NCBI RefSeq assembly: GCF_904067045.1
Contig: NZ_CAJFDC010000007.1
Location: forward strand, 310,001 to 374,000
DNA from: Pseudomonas sp. FEN
GTDB lineage: Bacteria; Pseudomonadota; Gammaproteobacteria; Pseudomonadales; Pseudomonadaceae
Direction: 5' to 3'
Length of the DNA stretch: 64,000 bases
Part shown: positions 60,500 through 64,000 of the stretch, one piece after another
Layout: every line of letters starts with the position of its first letter
Numbering within the stretch: the stretch's first letter is position 1
The notes under the pieces: model-generated
The model's input: only the letters and a program-made list of their open reading frames with translations
Databases searched by the model: none
What the model was told of the DNA's origin: nothing
Translations under genes and position numbers: made by a program

Positions 60500-61177
60500 T
60501 CAGGCCTGCAAATACCGCAACACCGACTCACAAATCATCTGCCGATGCCGCGCCTTGACCTGCTCGTCCGGCAAGTCGATCTGGAAGAGCTCGCCGATGG
60601 TGTGGCGGTTCGAGACCCGGTAAAAACAGAACGAACTCACCAGCAAGTGCACGTCCAGCGGGTCCAGGCCGCTGCGGAACAGCCCCTGCCGCGCACCACG
60701 CTGGAGGATTTCGCCCAGCGCGCTCAGGATGGAGACGTTCAGCGAGCGAATCACTTGCGATTGCTTGACGTACTCGCCCTTGTGGATATTTTCGATACTG
60801 ACGATCCGGACGAAATCGACGTTGCGATCATGGTGGTCGAACGTAAATTCCACCATCCGGCGAATCGCTTCCCGCGGCTCCAGCTCCGTCAGATTCAGAC
60901 GGCTTTCGGTACTGCGAATCTCGCCGTAGAGCTTCTCCAGCACCTCGACGTACAGCCGCTCCTTACTCCCGAAGTAGTAATAGATCATTCGTTTCGAGGT
61001 GTGAGTGCGCTCGGCAATCGCATCGACCCGCGCGCCGGAAAGCCCCTGCTGGACGAACTCGACAATCGCTTCCTGAAGGATGTTTTCGCGAGTTTTCTCG
61101 GGATTGTTCTTGCGACTCTTGCGCGGCACGACGACCGGCACGTCGGACGTGACGGGAAGTTCTGAAGTCATAGTCAT
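60500..61177 (-). CDS. TetR-family regulator of the quinate cluster
   Basis: This 225-residue regulator has an N-terminal HTH (residues 28-75, ILQEAIVEFVQQGLSGARVDAIAERTHTSKRMIYYYFGSKE in segments) and an all-helical ligand domain. Its basic N-terminus (RKSRKNNPEKTREN) is unusually long. It converges with the dehydrogenase gene and lies downstream of quiC on the same strand. Its likely targets are the shared AACCAGTTAGT palindromes at 59057 and 63517. Shikimate, quinate, dehydroshikimate or protocatechuate are candidate ligands. Confidence 0.85.
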   Translation of the reverse strand: MTMTSELPVTSDVPVVVPRKSRKNNPEKTRENILQEAIVEFVQQGLSGARVDAIAERTHTSKRMIYYYFGSKERLYVEVLEKLYGEIRSTESRLNLTELEPREAIRRMVEFTFDHHDRNVDFVRIVSIENIHKGEYVKQSQVIRSLNVSILSALGEILQRGARQGLFRSGLDPLDVHLLVSSFCFYRVSNRHTIGELFQIDLPDEQVKARHRQMICESVLRYLQA

Positions 61178-61228
61178 CCTGGGCCGACGGCCTTCTCAGC
61201 AGATGCTGTCGATTATGAGCACAATCGC

Positions 61229-61344
61229 CTGTAGGAGCGAGCTTGCTCGCGATGGCGGTCAACGATAACGCTGGGTCATTGAAAAAACACGGCGTCCTTG
61301 CGTTCATCGCGAGCAATCGAGCGCCGACCAACCGCGCCTACAGG
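61229..61344. repeat. Composite REP/BIME element with AACGATAACGC core (copy 3)
   Basis: CTGTAGGAGCGAGCTTGCTCGCGATGG has an imperfect inverted partner (CATCGCGAGCAATCGAGCGCC...CCTACAG). AACGATAACGC is at 61261-61271. The spacer is more diverged than in copies 1 and 2. It lies between the TetR gene and quiC. Confidence 0.75.
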
Positions 61345-61363
61345 AAGGGCGTGCTCAGCCAGG

Positions 61364-63274
61364 TTAAAGCCGTGCCTGCCGCGCCGCACCACTGCGCGAC
61401 TTGGCCATCGCCGCCAGGCGCACCGCGACGTTCGCCGCGCCATACCCGGCATAGCCGTTGCGCCGCTGCAGGATCTCGAAGAAAAACCGCCCCTCGAACG
61501 GCTCGGTGTACACGTGGAACAACTCGCCACCCTGGGCATCGCGGTCATACAGCACGTTGTAGTAGGCCAGCTCGCTGAGGAACTCGTCGTCGAAATCGAA
61601 GCGCGCCGCCAGATCGTCATAGTAGTTGAGCGGGATATCCAGCAACGGCACGCCCGCCGCCTTCGCCCGGCTGACTTCGGCAAAAATGTCGTCACATTCG
61701 AAGGCAATATGATGCACACCGGAACCGCGATAGCTCGACAGCGCATGGGAAATCGCCGTGTTGCGGTTCTCGGAAATGTTCAGCGGCAGGCGGATCGAAC
61801 TGCAGCGGCTGCGCAGCGCCCGGCTCTTCACCAGGCCATAGGGGTCGGGCAGCACCACCTCATCGTCGGCTTCGAAATCCAGCAGGCTCTTGTAGAACAG
61901 CACCCAACTGTCGAGGCTGTCGGCGGGCAACGCCATGGCCATGTGGTCGATACGCTTGAGGCCGGTGCGCGAAGGCGCGACGGGCAGCAGGTTGAAGTCG
62001 GTGGCATAGAGTTTCTGACCGGTGGCGTCCTGGTCCACCAGATAGATCAGGCTGCCATCCGGCGCCCGCACCGCCGCCAGCTCCAATTCGTTCGGGCCGA
62101 CCAGGCCGCGATAGGGCTGGCCCTTGTAGGCCACGGCCCGGGACAGGGCACTGGCGCTGTCGTTGACCCGGATTGCCGTGGCACACAAGGACGGACCGTG
62201 CGCCTCGAAGAAACTGTGGGCAAAGGAGTAGGGTTCGGAGTTGAGGATCAGGTTGATATCGCCCTGGCGCAACAGGCTGACGCTTTTCGAGCGGTGCTGC
62301 CCGGCCTTGGTGAAACCCAGGCGTTCCAGCCAGTGGCTCAGCTTGGCGCCCAGGCTTTCATCCACGGCGAACTCGAGGAACTCGATGCCATCGTTTTCAC
62401 TGACCGATGGCGCGCGGAACAAGGTATCGAGATTGGCCACCGGTTCGGCTTCCCGCGCCAGGCGCTCGCGGGTTTTCTCTTCCAGGTACAGCAACGAACG
62501 CAAGCCATCGGCGGCATTGGCCCGCGGCGGCGCGGCGCGGAAACCGTCGTTGAAGATCTCCAGGGACAGCGGCCCGGTGTAGCCACTTTTGATGATCGGC
62601 GCGAGAAAGCCCGGCAGGTCGAATTCCCCCTGCCCCGGGAAGCAGCGAAAATGTCGACTCCACTCCAGCACGTCCATCGCCAGGATCGGCGCGTCGGCCA
62701 TCTGCACGAAGAAGATCTTGTCGCCGGGAATCTGCGCAATCGCGCTCGGATCGCCCTTGAGCGACAGGGTATGGAAGCTGTCGAGCAACACCCCGAGGCT
62801 CGGATGATCGGCCTGACGAACGATATCCCAGACCTGTTGGTAGGTATTGACATGCCGGCCCCAGGCCAGGGCCTCATAGCCGATACGCAGGCCACGGGCA
62901 CCGGCGCGCTCGGCCAGCAGACGCAGGTCGTCGACCAGGATCCGCGGATCGCCCACGCTGTCGGCCGAGGCATTGCTGCACACCAGCACCAGATCGGTGC
63001 CCAGCTCCTGCATCAGGTCGAACTTGCGCTCGGCACGCTCCAGGTTGCGCGGCAGACGATCACGGCGGCAGCCTTCGAAGTCGCGAAAGGGCTGGAACAA
63101 GGTGATCGCGATCCCCAGGTCCGCGCACATCTGGCGGATTTCCCGTGGGCTGCCATCGTAATACAGCAGATCGTTTTCGAAGATCTCCACGCCATCGAAC
63201 CCGGCGGCGGCAATAGCTTCGAGTTTTTCCGGCAAGGTGCCGCTCAGGGAAACGGTGGCAATGGAACGCTGCAT
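61364..63274 (-). CDS. quiC: 3-dehydroshikimate dehydratase QuiC (two-domain)
   Basis: QuiC dehydrates 3-dehydroshikimate to protocatechuate, feeding the beta-ketoadipate pathway. The 636-residue protein has an N-terminal TIM-barrel dehydratase (about 1-280) with the four metal ligands Glu134, Asp165, Gln191 and Glu239. A C-terminal domain like 4-hydroxyphenylpyruvate dioxygenase (about 295-636) follows. That domain keeps a possible 2-His-1-Glu site (His444, His521 or His522, Glu600). Such fusions are easily misannotated as HPPD. ATG 63274 is preferred; eight further codons are open upstream. Confidence 0.93.
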   Translation of the reverse strand: MQRSIATVSLSGTLPEKLEAIAAAGFDGVEIFENDLLYYDGSPREIRQMCADLGIAITLFQPFRDFEGCRRDRLPRNLERAERKFDLMQELGTDLVLVCSNASADSVGDPRILVDDLRLLAERAGARGLRIGYEALAWGRHVNTYQQVWDIVRQADHPSLGVLLDSFHTLSLKGDPSAIAQIPGDKIFFVQMADAPILAMDVLEWSRHFRCFPGQGEFDLPGFLAPIIKSGYTGPLSLEIFNDGFRAAPPRANAADGLRSLLYLEEKTRERLAREAEPVANLDTLFRAPSVSENDGIEFLEFAVDESLGAKLSHWLERLGFTKAGQHRSKSVSLLRQGDINLILNSEPYSFAHSFFEAHGPSLCATAIRVNDSASALSRAVAYKGQPYRGLVGPNELELAAVRAPDGSLIYLVDQDATGQKLYATDFNLLPVAPSRTGLKRIDHMAMALPADSLDSWVLFYKSLLDFEADDEVVLPDPYGLVKSRALRSRCSSIRLPLNISENRNTAISHALSSYRGSGVHHIAFECDDIFAEVSRAKAAGVPLLDIPLNYYDDLAARFDFDDEFLSELAYYNVLYDRDAQGGELFHVYTEPFEGRFFFEILQRRNGYAGYGAANVAVRLAAMAKSRSGAARQARL

Positions 63275-63336
63275 GTGACGACTCCCAACAGAGGGCATTT
63301 TTATTGTTAAGACTGACTAAAACCAGACACCGGCCT

Positions 63337-63446
63337 TGTAGGCGCAGACTTGTCGGAGCGCCGCAGCGATAAGGCCCGCGAGCCTTGTATCGCCTGATCG
63401 GTTGCCATCGCCAGCAATCGAGCGGCGACCGGCCACTCCTGCAAGG
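63337..63446. repeat. REP-like pair upstream of quiC
   Basis: TTGTAGGCGCAGACTTGTCGGAGCGCCGC has a loosely matching opposite arm ending CGGCCACTCCTGCAAGG, over 110 nt. It is more diverged than most copies here. Confidence 0.55.
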
Positions 63447-63516
63447 ACTTCATCCGACCGGACTCAAGAGGTGATCGAATTATTGATGCAAGGGCAGCGG
63501 ACTTCAATCAAAGTGT

Positions 63517-63530
63517 ACGAACCAGTTAGT
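63517..63530. promoter_or_regulatory. Candidate TetR operator (copy 2)
   Basis: ACGAACCAGTTAGT forms ACnAAC-N2-GTTnGT, a near-perfect palindrome. It shares the exact 11-mer AACCAGTTAGT with the aroQ promoter and lies 141 nt before the MFS start codon. Confidence 0.6.
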
Positions 63531-63670
63531 TTTGTGTGCGATTATCGACCAGAATGAACTTTGGAGAATTGACGGTTTTTTGCTCACTGCGCACCATCAT
63601 TCCAGCCAAGGCAGTGCTTCAAACGCTTCAGACACACACCCAGACAATTCCAAAAAACGGGTAATCGCTC

Positions 63671-64000
63671 ATGCTCTCGACTTCACAAAGCTCCCCTGTC
63701 ACCCAGGGCAGCGCCCGCGGCGGTATCGCCGACAAGATTCGCGGCGCCATGGCCGTCGGCACGACCCGCTGGGGCATGCTGGCCCTGGTATTCTTCGCCA
63801 CCACCCTGAATTACATCGATCGCGCCGCCCTGGGCGTGATGCAGCCCATCCTGGCCAAGGAAATGAGCTGGACGGCGATGGACTACGCCAACATCAACTT
63901 CTGGTTCCAGGTCGGCTACGCCGTCGGTTTCGTCCTGCAAGGACGGCTGATCGACAAGATCGGCGTGAAACGGGTGTTCTTCTTCTCCGTGCTGCTGTGG
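63671..64000 (+). CDS. MFS carrier, probable quinate/shikimate uptake (partial)
   Basis: The first 110 residues of an MFS protein of the anion:cation symporter type are present; the gene runs off the right edge. After a polar N-terminus, helix 1 reads WGMLALVFFATTLNYIDRAALG, with the NYIDR motif of this family. Then come helix 2 (NINFWFQVGYAVGFVLQG) and loop RLIDKIGVKRVFF. It is divergent from quiC and shares the operator-like palindrome with the aroQ operon, so uptake of quinate, shikimate or dehydroshikimate is inferred. Confidence 0.8.
   Translation, partial: MLSTSQSSPVTQGSARGGIADKIRGAMAVGTTRWGMLALVFFATTLNYIDRAALGVMQPILAKEMSWTAMDYANINFWFQVGYAVGFVLQGRLIDKIGVKRVFFFSVLLW

Larger units (their letters stand above)
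63275..63670. other. Divergent region between quiC and the MFS carrier
   Basis: No gene is found over 396 nt. It contains a REP pair (63337-63446) and an operator-like palindrome (63517-63530). The sequence 63540-63580 is AT-rich, with TGCGATTAT as a possible extended -10. The quiC promoter must lie between 63275 and the REP pair, or beyond it. Confidence 0.6.

Overview
This 64 kb window is chromosomal DNA of a GC-rich gammaproteobacterium. It is almost certainly Pseudomonas, most likely from the fluorescens lineage. This rests on recognisable Pseudomonas gene neighbourhoods (ribF-ileS-lspA-fkpB-ispH; rplU-rpmA-obgE-proB; morA-glyA; cstA-yjiX-yjiA; mapZ-radA-ankB-katB-mscL; cioAB) and on many REP/BIME repeats of the type TGTGGGAGC...GCTCCCACA between genes. 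No tRNA, rRNA, CRISPR array, insertion sequence or prophage was seen.

Layout. 1-7.2 kb: lipoprotein and isoprenoid operon (ispH partial, fkpB, lspA, ileS, ribF) and murJ on the minus strand, then rpsT with its own promoter and terminator. 7.6-11.7 kb: creA, proB, obgE, rpmA and rplU on the minus strand, divergent from ispB. 12.9-17.5 kb: yjdM, a Fur-box small protein, an FklB-type isomerase, a YqhA membrane protein, a large lipoprotein and an unknown. 17.9-24.4 kb: Lon-like protease, DUF3015 and DUF4105 exported proteins, a small lipoprotein and a divergent Gre-like factor. 24.7-31.9 kb: ettA, the multidomain c-di-GMP enzyme morA, glyA. 32.1-35.1 kb: an accessory C4-dicarboxylate carrier followed by two tandem GntR/FCD regulators, with two palindromic operators around its promoter. 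35.3-44.7 kb: yjiA-yjiX-cstA pyruvate-transport operon, the c-di-GMP receptor mapZ, an unknown, radA, ankB, katB, mscL. 44.9-48.1 kb: an Fpr reductase, a very AT-rich gap, an orphan LuxR-type AHL receptor (PpoR-like), rlmG. 48.2-50.9 kb: cyanide-insensitive quinol oxidase cioAB plus a small DUF2474 subunit, with an ANR/FNR-type box upstream. 51.2-55.6 kb: MFS exporter, unknown exported protein, purine permease, trmA. 55.7-58.8 kb: GntR/UTRA regulator, MFS carrier and an amidohydrolase broken by a one-base frameshift. 59.1-64 kb: a quinate/shikimate catabolic module.

The most coherent accessory system is that last module. A Corynebacterium-type quinate/shikimate dehydrogenase and a type II dehydroquinase form one operon. 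A two-domain dehydroshikimate dehydratase (QuiC), a TetR regulator and an MFS carrier lie beside it. Together they would convert quinate or shikimate to protocatechuate. The dehydrogenase-operon promoter and the carrier upstream region share an 11-bp identical palindromic core, AACCAGTTAGT, a plausible TetR operator. I found no clearly unprecedented system. The best new leads are regulatory palindromes, composite repeats, the frameshifted amidohydrolase, and unusual residues in MorA, the Lon-like protease and the Gre-like protein.
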